Assembly (NCBI RefSeq): GCF_017301635.1 | Contig: NZ_CP071091.1 | Coordinates: 5,220,001 to 5,284,000 of the forward strand | Reading direction: 5' to 3' | Origin: Myxococcus landrumus | Lineage (GTDB): Bacteria; Myxococcota; Myxococcia; Myxococcales; Myxococcaceae | DNA: 64,000 bases | In this document: piece by piece, positions 34,240-45,046 of the stretch | Position numbering within the stretch: the stretch's first letter is position 1 | Layout: every line of letters begins with the position of its first letter | Made by a program: the position numbers and the translations under genes | Notes under the pieces: model-generated | Told to the model about the DNA's origin: nothing | The model's database searches: none | The model's input: only the letters and a program-made list of their open reading frames with translations

Positions 34240-34265
34240 ACGGTTGCACGGGGCGAGTCAACCGT
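34240..34265. promoter_or_regulatory. inverted repeat between divergent glgA and pdxH
   Basis: ACGGTTG (34240-34246) and CAACCGT (34259-34265) are perfect inverted 7-base arms 12 bases apart, centred in the 77-base intergenic space. Placement suggests an operator or overlapping promoter region; no known regulator is assigned. Confidence 0.35.
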
Positions 34266-34304
34266 GAAGGTGCACCCGCGCCACCCGTCCCTTATGGTGC
34301 GCCC

Positions 34305-34889
34305 GTGCTGATACCTCCCGACCCCATCCAGCGATTCGCGGACGTCTTCGAGCGCGCCCGCCAGGCCATTCCCGTGGACCCCAACGCGGTGGTGGTTGCT
34401 ACCGTCGACGCCGACGGACGTCCCAGCGCACGCGTGGTGCTGCTCAAGGACTTCGACCGGCGCGGCTTCGTCTTCTTCACCAACCACGAGAGCCGCAAGG
34501 GCCGCGAGCTGCTCGGCCAGCCCTTCGCCGCGCTGTGCTTCTACTGGCAGCCCCTGGACGAGCAGGTGCGCGTGGAGGGCCGCGTGGAGGTGGTGTCTCC
34601 GGAAGAAGCGGACGCGTACTTCCACAGCCGCGCGCGCGGCAGCCAGGTGGGCGCGTGGGCCAGCCTCCAGAGCCGGCCGCTGGGCTCGCGCGAGGAGTTG
34701 GAGAACCGCGTGGAGGACGTGGAGAAGCGCTACGCGGGAGTCGAGGTCCCCCGGCCTCCGCACTGGTCCGGCTTCCGCGTGGTGCCGGACCGCATCGAGT
34801 TCTGGCATGCCCGCCCCAGCCGCCTGCATGACCGCCATGTCTACCTGCGCGACGGCGAGGGCTGGCGCGCGCAGATGCTCTATCCGTGA
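34305..34889 (+). CDS. pdxH: pyridoxamine 5'-phosphate oxidase (FprA)
   Basis: A 194-residue FMN enzyme that oxidises pyridoxine/pyridoxamine 5'-phosphate to PLP. Start GTG gives LIPPDPIQRFADVF. Family signatures: ARVVLLKDFDRRGFVFFTNHESRKG (residues about 42-66), FYWQPLDEQVRVEGRVE, SRARGSQVGAWASLQS and the C-terminal IEFWHARPSRLHDRH. The gene is convergent with csgA with 4 bases between stops, the arrangement known in M. xanthus, where this protein is called FprA. Confidence 0.95.
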   Translation: MLIPPDPIQRFADVFERARQAIPVDPNAVVVATVDADGRPSARVVLLKDFDRRGFVFFTNHESRKGRELLGQPFAALCFYWQPLDEQVRVEGRVEVVSPEEADAYFHSRARGSQVGAWASLQSRPLGSREELENRVEDVEKRYAGVEVPRPPHWSGFRVVPDRIEFWHARPSRLHDRHVYLRDGEGWRAQMLYP

Positions 34890-34893
34890 GCCG

Positions 34894-37070
<2,177 letters not shown>

Positions 37071-37178
37071 AAAAGACCGCCTGTCTTCAGAATTCAACCA
37101 TCCGGCCCTGGCGGTCAGCGCCCGTGCACGGAAAACGTCAGACTGGGTTTGCATGCTGCGAAGCCTCCGGAGCCCGCA

Positions 37179-37301
37179 ATGCTCACCCTCCCCACGCCCC
37201 TCCTCGTCCTCGTCGCCATCCTCCTCTTCCCCTTCATCCTGGCCGGCAGCATCCTCGTCGACGCCTTCGAGCTGGAGCTGGAAGAGCAGCCCGCGCGGTG
37301 A
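37179..37301 (+). CDS. 40-residue single-pass membrane peptide
   Basis: An ATG at 37179 preceded by GGAG (6-base gap) opens a 40-codon frame ending at TGA 37299-37301. Residues 8-26 (LLVLVAILLFPFILAGSIL) form one transmembrane helix, followed by an acidic tail (DAFELELEEQPAR). It sits in the gap between hemY and a LytS-type sensor kinase, 31 bases before the latter. GC3 usage is coding-like. I recognise no family; it may be a small regulatory or accessory peptide of the sensor. Its expression is inferred. Confidence 0.5.
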   Translation: MLTLPTPLLVLVAILLFPFILAGSILVDAFELELEEQPAR

Positions 37302-37332
37302 GGACTCCGGCGGTGTAGGCTCCGACGGGAGC

Positions 37333-38388
37333 ATGTCGGAGAAGACAGAAGGGTCCATCGTCCGCGCCACCCTGAGGGCCCTCGCGGAGCCCCGGCGGTT
37401 GGTGCCCATCCTCCTGGTCTCCGCGCCGTTGGTGGCGGCGCAGTCGAGCTTCAGCGCGGAGCCGCTCGCCCCCTACCTGGGCGTGTTGATGTGCCTGCTC
37501 TTCGTCGGGGTGGCTCCCGTCTCGTACCGGGTCCTCTTCCCGGAGGGCCTGGACCTGAGCCACGGCGGGGTGCGCGTGTTGATGTACGGCACCCTGGGCA
37601 CCGGCGTGGTGCTCACCTCCGGCTTCGTGGTGCCCAAGCTCCTGGACATGGGGCCCACCTTCCTCACCCAGCCCACCAACCTGATGGTGTGCAACGCCCT
37701 GTTCCTCGTTGGAGGCTGGGGCCTGGGGCGGGACATCGGCTTCGAGGAGACGCTGACGCGCGAGCGTGCCCGCGCGGCGCGCTTCGCGCTGGAGGCGGAG
37801 CAGGCCCAGCTCCTCGCGCTGCGCAGCCACCTGGACCCGCACTTCCTCTTCAACACCCTCAACGCCATCGCCGAGTGGTGCCGCGAGGACGGCGCCGTCG
37901 CCGAGGCCGCCGTGCTGCGCCTGTCCACCATGCTCCGCACGGTGCTGGCGGGCGTGCGCAAGGCCACCTGGCCCCTGGCGGAAGAGCTGGCGCTGATGCG
38001 CACCCTCTTCGACCTGCACCTCTTGCGAGACCCGGACCTGTTCCAGCTCACGCTCGACATCCAGCCCGGCGCGGAGGACCTGCCCGTCCCACCGATGGTG
38101 CTCCTGCCGCTGGCGGAGAACGCGGTGAAGCACGGCCCCGCGGCGGGCCACCGGGGCCTGCTGTCGTTGGGGGTGCAGGTGCGCGAGGGGCAGGTGCAGG
38201 TGGCCGTCGAGAACCCGGGCACGTCCAAGGGGCCTCGCGAGGGGAGTGCGGGACTGCCCACCGTGGAGCGGCGCCTGGCGCTGGCGTACGGTAGCGGGGC
38301 CCGCCTCGCGCTCGAGAGCGCCGAGGGCCGCACCCGCGTCACCGTCACCCTGCCCCGCTCGGGCCCCCTGTCCGGAGTCGTCACGTGA
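37333..38388 (+). CDS. LytS-type sensor histidine kinase
   Basis: A 351-residue protein. ATG 37333 follows GGGAG. Four hydrophobic segments (about residues 20-160, for example VLMCLLFVGVAPVSY and GTLGTGVVLTSGFVV) form the sensor domain. Next comes a His_kinase (LytS/AlgZ) domain with phosphoacceptor His in LRSHLDPHFLFNTLNAIAEW, then an ATPase with VLLPLAENAVKHGPA (N box) and a G-rich SAGLPTVERRLALAYG. No periplasmic loop of size is seen, so the signal is probably membrane-borne. It overlaps the LytTR regulator gene by 4 bases. Confidence 0.88.
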   Translation: MSEKTEGSIVRATLRALAEPRRLVPILLVSAPLVAAQSSFSAEPLAPYLGVLMCLLFVGVAPVSYRVLFPEGLDLSHGGVRVLMYGTLGTGVVLTSGFVVPKLLDMGPTFLTQPTNLMVCNALFLVGGWGLGRDIGFEETLTRERARAARFALEAEQAQLLALRSHLDPHFLFNTLNAIAEWCREDGAVAEAAVLRLSTMLRTVLAGVRKATWPLAEELALMRTLFDLHLLRDPDLFQLTLDIQPGAEDLPVPPMVLLPLAENAVKHGPAAGHRGLLSLGVQVREGQVQVAVENPGTSKGPREGSAGLPTVERRLALAYGSGARLALESAEGRTRVTVTLPRSGPLSGVVT

Positions 38389-39170
38389 GCACAACCCTGC
38401 GGGTCCTCATCGCCGATGATGAACTGCTCGCGCGAAAGCGCCTGTCGCGCCTGCTGAGCGCCTTGCCGGACATCGAGGTCTGCGGCGAGGCGGCGGATGG
38501 TGAAGCGGTGCTCGCCGCGGTGCGCGCGGGCGGCGTGGACGTGGTGCTGCTGGACATCCACATGCCGGGCTTGAGCGGCCTGGATGCGCTGGCGCTGCTG
38601 CCGCAAGGCCGTCCGCATGTGGTGCTCTGCACCGCGCACGCCGAGCACGCCGTGGAGGCCTTCGAGCACGGCGCCATGGACTACGTCCTCAAGCCCGTGG
38701 AGCCCGCGCGACTTCAGAAGGCGCTGGAGCGCGTGCGCGCGCGGATGGAGCCCGACGCTCGGCCTCGGGAAGGGGCCCCGACGGAGAAGCCCGCCGCCGC
38801 GTCTTCGGCCCCGCGCGCGCTGGCGAGGCTGCCCATCCCCACGCGACAGGGCATCGTCCTGGTGGACCCGGAGACGATTTCCCACGCGGCGCTGGATGAC
38901 GAGCTGGTGACGGTGTTCACCGCGCAGGGCGAATTCCTCACCGACTTCACCCTCAACGAGCTGGCGGAGAAGCTTCCCGCGGAGCTCTTCCACCGCGTCC
39001 ACCGCCGGGCGCTGCTCAACCTGAGGCAAGTCTCGCGGCTGGAGCCCCTGGAGACGGGCGGCTACCTCGCACGCACGGCCCGGGGCCACGCGGTGGAGGT
39101 CAGCCGCCAGTCCGCGCGGGAGCTGCGGCGGATGCTGGGCCTGCGCCGCGGCGCCGAGGACGAGGGCTAG
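38385..39170 (+). CDS. LytTR-family response regulator
   Basis: A 261-residue protein: receiver domain at 1-125 with acidic pocket IADDE, phosphoacceptor in VVLLDIHMPGLSGL (Asp about 54), Thr/Ser region LCTAHAEHAVEAFEHGA and Lys in DYVLKPVEP; an Ala/Pro linker; then a LytTR DNA-binding domain at about 155-255 (FLTDFTLNELAEKL and FHRVHRRALLNLRQV, key H-R-V-H-R). LytTR proteins bind paired direct repeats. Coupled to the upstream kinase by an ATGA-type overlap, forming a two-component system; targets are unknown. Confidence 0.92.
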   Translation: MSTTLRVLIADDELLARKRLSRLLSALPDIEVCGEAADGEAVLAAVRAGGVDVVLLDIHMPGLSGLDALALLPQGRPHVVLCTAHAEHAVEAFEHGAMDYVLKPVEPARLQKALERVRARMEPDARPREGAPTEKPAAASSAPRALARLPIPTRQGIVLVDPETISHAALDDELVTVFTAQGEFLTDFTLNELAEKLPAELFHRVHRRALLNLRQVSRLEPLETGGYLARTARGHAVEVSRQSARELRRMLGLRRGAEDEG

Positions 39171-39208
39171 GGAAGCCCCCGCTTCGATTCGCGGCGCGAG
39201 CACCTCAC

Positions 39209-40012
39209 TCAGTCATCGACGCTGACTTCGACCTCGGTGAGCTGCCCCTTCACCTCGCGCAGGAACACGATGGTGCCCTGCTCGGTCCACCGGGGCGAGG
39301 TGCCCTCACCCAGGCTGTAGGCGTTCGTGACGTCCAGGTCCCGGTCGAAGCTCACGACCTGCACCGCGCTGCCGCTCGGCTGGGCCGTGAGGTAGACGAT
39401 GATGCGGCGCTCCTGCGGGCCCCACTCCACGCCCGTGTCCCCCATCGGCGTGGGCACCACGCTCAGCGCCGGAGACTGGGGCGACGAGACGTTCGTCACC
39501 TGCTTGAGGCCCTTGCCGTTGGGCTTCACGCGCCAGAACGAGGACACGCCCGAGCGGGCCTTGGACTGGAACAGGATGCTCTTGCCGTCCGGCGACCACG
39601 ACGGCGACTGGTCGTCATGGCCGGACGTCAGCGGCGACAGCTTGCCCGTGCGCATCGAGTAGACGTGAAGGTCCGCGCGCGTCACCGGGTCGCCCTTGTT
39701 CCACGAGTCCGGCAGCTTCGCGAAGACGACCTCTCGGCCATCCGGCGACACCGACGGCGTACCGCTGCGCTCCGCGATGAGGACCGAGCGGCCCTCCTTC
39801 AGCGCGTACAGCGACTGGTTCCCCGTCAGGTAGACGATGATGCGGCGTTCCGCGACGACCTCGTCCGGGGCTCCCGCCTTCTCGACGCCAGGCGCCTGCA
39901 CGGGCGCGGCGTCCTGCTCCGCGCCGCCACATGCGGACAGCGCCAGGGTGGAAGCCATCCACATCAACAGGGTCCCACGACGTGCAAGGCTTCGGACTTC
40001 AGTCGGATGCAT
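39209..40012 (-). CDS. TolB-like propeller lipoprotein
   Basis: A 267-residue protein. ATG 40012 is preceded by AGAGGA and gives a lipoprotein signal ending ALSACGGA; the frame extends to 40057 without a good site. PD40/TolB-type beta-propeller blades are visible: GTPSVSPDGREVVFAKLPD, DDQSPSWSPDGKSILFQSKA and TSPRWTEQGTIVFLREV. The phrase RRIIVYLTGNQSLYA recurs later as RRIIVYLTAQPSGSA, marking an internal repeat. Function unknown. A strong palindrome lies 73-92 bases upstream of the start. Confidence 0.8.
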   Translation of the reverse strand: MHPTEVRSLARRGTLLMWMASTLALSACGGAEQDAAPVQAPGVEKAGAPDEVVAERRIIVYLTGNQSLYALKEGRSVLIAERSGTPSVSPDGREVVFAKLPDSWNKGDPVTRADLHVYSMRTGKLSPLTSGHDDQSPSWSPDGKSILFQSKARSGVSSFWRVKPNGKGLKQVTNVSSPQSPALSVVPTPMGDTGVEWGPQERRIIVYLTAQPSGSAVQVVSFDRDLDVTNAYSLGEGTSPRWTEQGTIVFLREVKGQLTEVEVSVDD

Positions 40013-40066
40013 ACGGTCCTCTGTATGAAAATTCGCTGGGAGTACGAATACTGACAAAGGAGTCTG

Positions 40067-40104
40067 ACCCGCACTCGCGGGTATTTCACGTCAGATGACG
40101 TGAA
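40067..40104. promoter_or_regulatory. palindromic operator candidate upstream of the TolB-like lipoprotein
   Basis: TTCACGTCA-GA-TGACGTGAA (40085-40104) is a perfect 20-base palindrome in an AT-rich 148-base gap. Directly to its left ACCCGC-ACTC-GCGGGT (40067-40082) is a second inverted repeat. Both lie upstream of the leftward lipoprotein gene and downstream of the leftward gene at 40161, so an operator or a terminator are both possible; the first looks like a transcription-factor site (TGACGT core). Confidence 0.45.
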
Positions 40105-40160
40105 CAATCCACCCGGTCTCATTTGACCCGCCGAATACCGAACGTGGCTGTTGGACCCCA

Positions 40161-41591
40161 CTACGGGGTGGCGAACAAGGACGGGGCATGCGCCGCGTCG
40201 TCCCCGAGGACTTCGGAGAGGACCTGGTAGGCGGGGGTAGGAAGCGCGGTGCCTGCGCGAGCACAGCGGGCGGCCTCGTCCAATGTGCGCGCGGGCGTGG
40301 TGCAGTAGGACTCGTGCCAGTGCTCCCTCAATCCTTGAGCGAAGCGTTGGACGATTTGCTCCACGCGCTGCTCGAGCCAGGGCTCGGGGTCCACGAGCTG
40401 GGCGCGGCGGGGATACACATTGCCTGGACCAAAAGACACGTCGTGCTCGTAGGCGGAATCGGACAGGTGGTCCTGGAACACGGTGGCCAGGGGACCGCGC
40501 TGGGAATCCAGCACGCCCGATGAGGACACCGTGAGCTGGTGGTCCACGGACAAGCGCAGCGCGTGGTATTCGAAGGTCCGGGACACCTCGCGGTAGCGCG
40601 TGACGGGCACGGTGATGGTCCGCGTGTACGTGCGCGTCTTCGTCACCGTGCGCTTGCGCTTCTTGCCCTCCTCGTCCGTGTACTCCTCCTCTTCGGAGTA
40701 GGGCTCGGAGATGGTCTCGGTGCGGTCCTCGTGGTCCGTGTACGGCACCTGCTCGGAATAGGGCGCGGTGAGCGACACGGTGTGGCTGTCGCGGCGGGAC
40801 GCGAAGCGCCCGGCCAGCGACATCTCCGGATGGTGGCGCGCGGAGGGGGAGAACCACGGCGAGGACTCGAAGGCGCGCGTGAGCCTCCCGCGCAAGAGCT
40901 CCATCTGCGCGGAGTCCAGCCCGTCCACGTCACCCGTCCACGTCGGCACGGACAACAACTCCGCGGCCGGGGGCGGCTCCGGTGCGAACTCACGCCAGCG
41001 GCGGCAGTAGCGGGAGACCAGCTCCCGCCAGTGCGGCGCGTCCTCGGAGGACACGTCCCGCAGCCGCTTGCAGACATCCCTGCCGCTCTGGAGCACCGCC
41101 GCCGACATCTCCCGCTGGATGACAGCCATCTCCCGGTGCGCGAGCAGCTTCTGCTTGCGCGTGAGCATCTGGTCCGCCGTCAGCGCCAGGCCCTGGGACG
41201 CGGGGGTGCTGATGGTGCGCCGCAGGTGTTGGTGGGTCCCCTCCATCTCCTCCAGCAGCGAGCTTTCGAGTCCGCCGTTCAGCTTGCTGTTCCACTGCGC
41301 GCGGCGGTCCAGGAACTGGAGCAAGTCCTCTTCGGCCTTCTCGTCGACGCCCTGCAACCGGAAGCGACGGGCGTTGCCGAGGAGCTGATCCAACGCCCGG
41401 CCTCGCAGGCCGTCGCGCTCGGTCACCAGCTCCTTCTCGTGGGGGCTCTGTTGGACCAGGTCGTCGTAGAGCGTGGCCGCCTCGACGAAGCGGCCCTCTT
41501 GAGCCAGCTTGTCGGCGCGTCCGCGCAGGGAGGCGGTGCAGGCGCTGCCCAGGACGGCGAGCAGCAGGACGGCGGGGAGAAGTCGAGTCAT
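40161..41591 (-). CDS. lipoprotein with Tyr/Thr/Glu-rich repeat strands
   Basis: A 476-residue protein. ATG 41591 gives signal LLPAVLLLAVLGSACTAS (lipobox GSAC). The first 100 residues look TPR-like (LAQEGRFVEAATLYDDLVQQSP). In the middle, about residues 265-320, two imperfect repeats APYSEQVPYTDHEDRTETI and EPYSEEEEYTDEEGKKRKRTV are followed by KTRTYTRTITVPVTRYREV, an alternating Tyr/Thr pattern of long beta strands. The C-terminal part has a cysteine pair (SYCTTPAR, AARCARAG). No family recognised. It is isolated from its neighbours by about 145 bases on each side. Confidence 0.75.
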   Translation of the reverse strand: MTRLLPAVLLLAVLGSACTASLRGRADKLAQEGRFVEAATLYDDLVQQSPHEKELVTERDGLRGRALDQLLGNARRFRLQGVDEKAEEDLLQFLDRRAQWNSKLNGGLESSLLEEMEGTHQHLRRTISTPASQGLALTADQMLTRKQKLLAHREMAVIQREMSAAVLQSGRDVCKRLRDVSSEDAPHWRELVSRYCRRWREFAPEPPPAAELLSVPTWTGDVDGLDSAQMELLRGRLTRAFESSPWFSPSARHHPEMSLAGRFASRRDSHTVSLTAPYSEQVPYTDHEDRTETISEPYSEEEEYTDEEGKKRKRTVTKTRTYTRTITVPVTRYREVSRTFEYHALRLSVDHQLTVSSSGVLDSQRGPLATVFQDHLSDSAYEHDVSFGPGNVYPRRAQLVDPEPWLEQRVEQIVQRFAQGLREHWHESYCTTPARTLDEAARCARAGTALPTPAYQVLSEVLGDDAAHAPSLFATP

Positions 41592-41734
41592 ATGCGCGCG
41601 CACAGGTGTCGGCCCGCTGACGGCGCGGGCGGGCGGATATTCATCCCAGGCCCGGGCTCCTCGCAATGCGCGTCGCTTCGAGGTGCGTCAAGGCTGCTTG
41701 CCCGACCGATTCTGGGACGAGCCCGGCCGCGGGC

Positions 41735-43225
41735 TCAGTCCTCCGGCCACGTGTGGACGGGCTCGCCGGACTCCGCGTGCTGAAGGTAGCGCTCCAGCAT
41801 CGCCGCCAGCGCGTCCCGCCGGGGCATCTCCGCCTCCAAGCGCGCGAGCACCCTCCGCTGCCAGCGTGCTCCCGTGCGCCCTGTGTCCACGCGCCGCGCG
41901 ATGATGTCCAGCATCCGGTCCACCTCTTCGGCCTCCACGCCCGACACCAACAGCCCCCGCCGCGCCACGGGCAACAGTCTTCGCACCAGCTCCACCACTG
42001 GCACCAGGCGGGGACTCGGCGCGGACTCGCCAGGCCACGAGAGCTCCGCGTCCAACCCTCGGCGCGCGGCGCGCAGGAAGTTGCCCGAGGCATGTGCGAA
42101 CGGTAGCGCCGGGAGCAGCGTGTCCATGCGCTCCCCCAACCCCAGCGTCAGGCCCAACAGGAACGCCCCATTGGCCACCATGTCCACCACCGTGGGGCCC
42201 GCGGGCAGCGCGCGCATCTCGATGCGCAGGTGACCCGACTCCCGAGGGTCATAGATGGCGCGGTTCCAGGTCCAGACCGTGCCCTGATGCAGCCGCAGCT
42301 CGTCCAGGCCCGGCAGTCCGCCCTCGGCCACACGCTCCAGTGGCGACTCGTGCCCCATCACCGGCAACAGCGGCGGATGCAGCGCCACCGACTCCGCGAA
42401 CAACTCGTACGCCCCCTCGCGCGCCCAGCCATGACCGAACGTCACTCGCGCGGGAGAACAGAAGCCACCCTCCCCCGGCTCCACGCGGTCATCCACCGCC
42501 TGCCGGAACAGCGCCACGCGCGTCTCGTCCCAGAGCTTGTGCCCCAAGAGCAGCGGCGAGTTCCCGCTCACGGCCAGCACCGGCGCGGTGGCGAGCTGCG
42601 CGGCGTTGTACAACCGCGCGAAGTCCCTAGGCGCCACCCGCAGGTGCATCTGGAACGACGTGTTCGCCCCCTCCAGCGTCACGTCATCCCAGGTGAGCGC
42701 CAGCGACTCCTCCTCACCGGAGATGGCCACGTGAAAGGGCGCGGCCCGCCGCTCCCGGATGGCCGCGGACAACGCGCGATAGCGAGGCTGCGCCGTCAAC
42801 GCGCCGCGCCCCAGGTCCTCCTCGCGCAGCGTCGGGAGGATGCCCACCACCGCCACGCGCGCGCCCTGCGTCCGCGCCGCGCGCCGCACCTCGCGCAGCG
42901 AGTCCTCCAGCTCCCCTTGAAGCGCGCGAAAGGGACGCCCCGCGAGCGGCCCGGGTCGAGGATTCAACTCCAGGTTGAAGCGGTCCATCTCCAGCGTGAC
43001 ACGCGGGTCCACCGTGCGCGCCAGCACCTGGCGGTTCACCGGCAGCGGGTAGCCTCGCGCGTCCACCAGGAACAGCTCCAGCTCCGCGCCGATGGTCGCC
43101 GCGCCTTCACCAAAGCCCGGCCTCGCCAGGAGTTCCCGCAGCGCCGCCAGGCTCTCCTCGAGCCGACGCGCGAAGCGCTCATGGTCCTCCGGAAGGAAGA
43201 CCTCTTGCTGGATGGCGAGTCCCAT
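41735..43225 (-). CDS. GCS2-family glutamate-cysteine ligase-like enzyme
   Basis: A 496-residue ATP-dependent carboxylate-amine ligase of the GCS2 family, which makes gamma-glutamyl-cysteine or related gamma-glutamyl products. Motifs: IGAELELFLVD (active-site Glu pair) near residue 46, LEMDRFNLELNPRPGPL near 78, ANTSFQMHLRV, AVSGNSPLLLGHKLWDETR near 235 and LRIEMRALPAGPTVVD. Length is longer than E. coli YbdK (about 372) and closer to plant/proteobacterial GCS2. The ATG is the first in frame. No gshB is adjacent, so glutathione production is not shown. Confidence 0.85.
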   Translation of the reverse strand: MGLAIQQEVFLPEDHERFARRLEESLAALRELLARPGFGEGAATIGAELELFLVDARGYPLPVNRQVLARTVDPRVTLEMDRFNLELNPRPGPLAGRPFRALQGELEDSLREVRRAARTQGARVAVVGILPTLREEDLGRGALTAQPRYRALSAAIRERRAAPFHVAISGEEESLALTWDDVTLEGANTSFQMHLRVAPRDFARLYNAAQLATAPVLAVSGNSPLLLGHKLWDETRVALFRQAVDDRVEPGEGGFCSPARVTFGHGWAREGAYELFAESVALHPPLLPVMGHESPLERVAEGGLPGLDELRLHQGTVWTWNRAIYDPRESGHLRIEMRALPAGPTVVDMVANGAFLLGLTLGLGERMDTLLPALPFAHASGNFLRAARRGLDAELSWPGESAPSPRLVPVVELVRRLLPVARRGLLVSGVEAEEVDRMLDIIARRVDTGRTGARWQRRVLARLEAEMPRRDALAAMLERYLQHAESGEPVHTWPED

Positions 43226-43360
43226 TCACGGACAGCTTGGGGATGGTCGCCCGCACCGACAGGTCACGACGGGGGCTCGGCGGGCCGCACGGTGGGGATG
43301 CCGGGTGGGCCCACACGTCCAGGTACCGCCGCCCCGGGTATGTTATCTGGAACCCCGGTC

Positions 43361-44443
43361 ATGCCGTCCTCCGACACGCCCACCAACCTCTACGACCTGA
43401 CGCGGCCCGCGCTGGGCGCGCTGCTGTCCGACTGGGGCTTCCGTCCCCACCACCGCGATGTGCTGTGGACGGGGCTGTACCGCCAGCAGGCTCGCGCGCT
43501 CGACGAGGTGGAGGGCCTGCGCCCGGAGCTGAGAGACAGGCTGCGCGCCCACACCCGGCTGGGACAGCTGACGACCCATCATGAGGCCTTCAGCTCGGAC
43601 GGCTACACGCACAAGCTCCTGCTGCGCCTGGAGGACGGACAGACGATTGAAACCGTCCTCATGCGCTTCAAGGGTCGCGCGACGGTGTGCATCAGCACCC
43701 AGGCCGGCTGCGCCATGGGCTGTGTCTTCTGCGCCACGGGGCAGATGGGCCTGTCGCGACACCTGACGCCGGGCGAAATCGTGGGGCAGATTCTCCATGT
43801 ACGGCGCATCCTTCGCGAGTCCGGCGAGTCGCTGCGCAACATCGTCCTCATGGGGATGGGCGAGCCGCTCCACAACTACGACAACACGATGGCCGCGATG
43901 GATGTCCTGGTGGACCCATTGGGCCTGGCGATGGCGCCGCGCTTCATCACGCTGAGCACCGTGGGCGTGGTGCCCGGCATCCGCCGCCTGGCGGACGAGG
44001 ACCGCCCGGTGCAGTTGGCCGTCAGCCTCCACGGCGCCACGGACGAGGAGCGCGCGGCGCTGGTCCCCGCGGGGCGACGCTGGCCCCTGTCGGAGCTGAT
44101 GGACGCGTGCCGCTACTACATCGCCCGACGCAAGCGCCGCATCTTCTTCGAGTGGACGCTCATCGAAGGACGCAACGACACGCCTGAACACGCGAACACG
44201 TTGGGCGCGCTGCTCGCCGGCATGGACGCGCACGTGAACGTGATTCCCCTCAATCCCACGGTGGGTTACGACGGTGGACCCAGCCAGCCCGCGTCGGTGC
44301 GCGCCTTCCAGGACACGCTGATGGCGCACGGCATCCCCAGCACCGTGCGTCAACGCCGCGGCATCGACATTGACGCGGGCTGTGGCCAGCTCAAGTCCGC
44401 GGTGGAGCGGCGCTCGCGTCGTTCACTTCCCACCAGCCCGTGA
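43361..44443 (+). CDS. rlmN: 23S rRNA (adenine-C2)-methyltransferase
   Basis: A 360-residue radical-SAM enzyme methylating C2 of A2503 in 23S rRNA (and A37 in some tRNAs). The iron-sulfur cysteines are C117, C121 and C124 (AGCAMGCVFCATG), and the methyl-carrying cysteine is C341 in DAGCGQL. GMGEPLHNYDN and HVNVIPLNP are also diagnostic. ATG 43361 is used; the frame is open far upstream, but the family start is here. Length matches RlmN. It stands alone. Confidence 0.95.
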   Translation: MPSSDTPTNLYDLTRPALGALLSDWGFRPHHRDVLWTGLYRQQARALDEVEGLRPELRDRLRAHTRLGQLTTHHEAFSSDGYTHKLLLRLEDGQTIETVLMRFKGRATVCISTQAGCAMGCVFCATGQMGLSRHLTPGEIVGQILHVRRILRESGESLRNIVLMGMGEPLHNYDNTMAAMDVLVDPLGLAMAPRFITLSTVGVVPGIRRLADEDRPVQLAVSLHGATDEERAALVPAGRRWPLSELMDACRYYIARRKRRIFFEWTLIEGRNDTPEHANTLGALLAGMDAHVNVIPLNPTVGYDGGPSQPASVRAFQDTLMAHGIPSTVRQRRGIDIDAGCGQLKSAVERRSRRSLPTSP

Positions 44444-44638
44444 CGCCGTCGCGGGAAGGACACACGCATGTCAGCCGCGCCCGTTAACGTGCGCCGCCGA
44501 CACGTGCGGTCCCGGCCCTACAACTGGTCTCATCATCTGTAACGCTGGAAAACACCCGCGAGGTTTCAGCGGGGAGCCTCTTGCACGCTCCATGGCCGTG
44601 GGCACATTCTTTCCACCGGCTTCCCGGGGAGGTGGGCG

Positions 44639-45022
44639 ATGCTTTCCATTCAGGAGCACGCGACGACGGAAGAGGCGAGCATCGACCTGCTCGACTTCAT
44701 CCTCCAGCCGTCCAACTGGCTCGCGGCGATTCGACGTGAGACGGACCCGGCCATCTGGCCGGGCCAGAACACGCTTTATCAACGACGCGTGGGCCCGCTG
44801 CGCATCTGCGCCGTGGTGGAGATCTCCACGGGGCTGGAGGTCTCGCTCCACATCGCGTTCCGCGCGCCGGGGCTCACGCCCGTGAAGGCCGCGGACCACC
44901 TGGAGAGCTTCCTCAAGCAGCGGCTTCCCCTGACGCCCAACTCCGAGTGGCAGGTCGAAGTCGACGAGCGCCGGTGGATTCACTTCTCCCGGCGCTACGC
45001 GGCTTCGCACCTCACCGCGTGA
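44639..45022 (+). CDS. conserved-looking small protein of unknown function
   Basis: A 127-residue soluble protein. ATG 44639 follows GGGGAGG. An acidic N-terminus (HATTEEASIDLLDFIL) precedes a mixed alpha/beta domain with YQRRVGPLRICAVVEI, SLHIAFRAPGLTPVKAADHLE and WQVEVDERRWIHFSRRYA. No signal peptide, membrane segment or family is recognised. The 195 bases before it, after rlmN, contain no other gene I can support. It is convergent with the metallophosphoesterase gene. Confidence 0.7.
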   Translation: MLSIQEHATTEEASIDLLDFILQPSNWLAAIRRETDPAIWPGQNTLYQRRVGPLRICAVVEISTGLEVSLHIAFRAPGLTPVKAADHLESFLKQRLPLTPNSEWQVEVDERRWIHFSRRYAASHLTA

Positions 45023-45046
45023 GCGCGTCGTCACCCGCGAGCCGAG

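Noticed and set aside
37075-37116. Terminator after hemY (GACCGCC ... GGCGGTC)
   Set aside because: Only 7 bp with a 28-base loop and no U-tract; too weak to list as a feature.
42230-43360. Long N-terminal extension of the rlmN frame
   Set aside because: Antisense to the GCS2 ligase gene and without family similarity; RlmN homologues start at the ATG at 43361.
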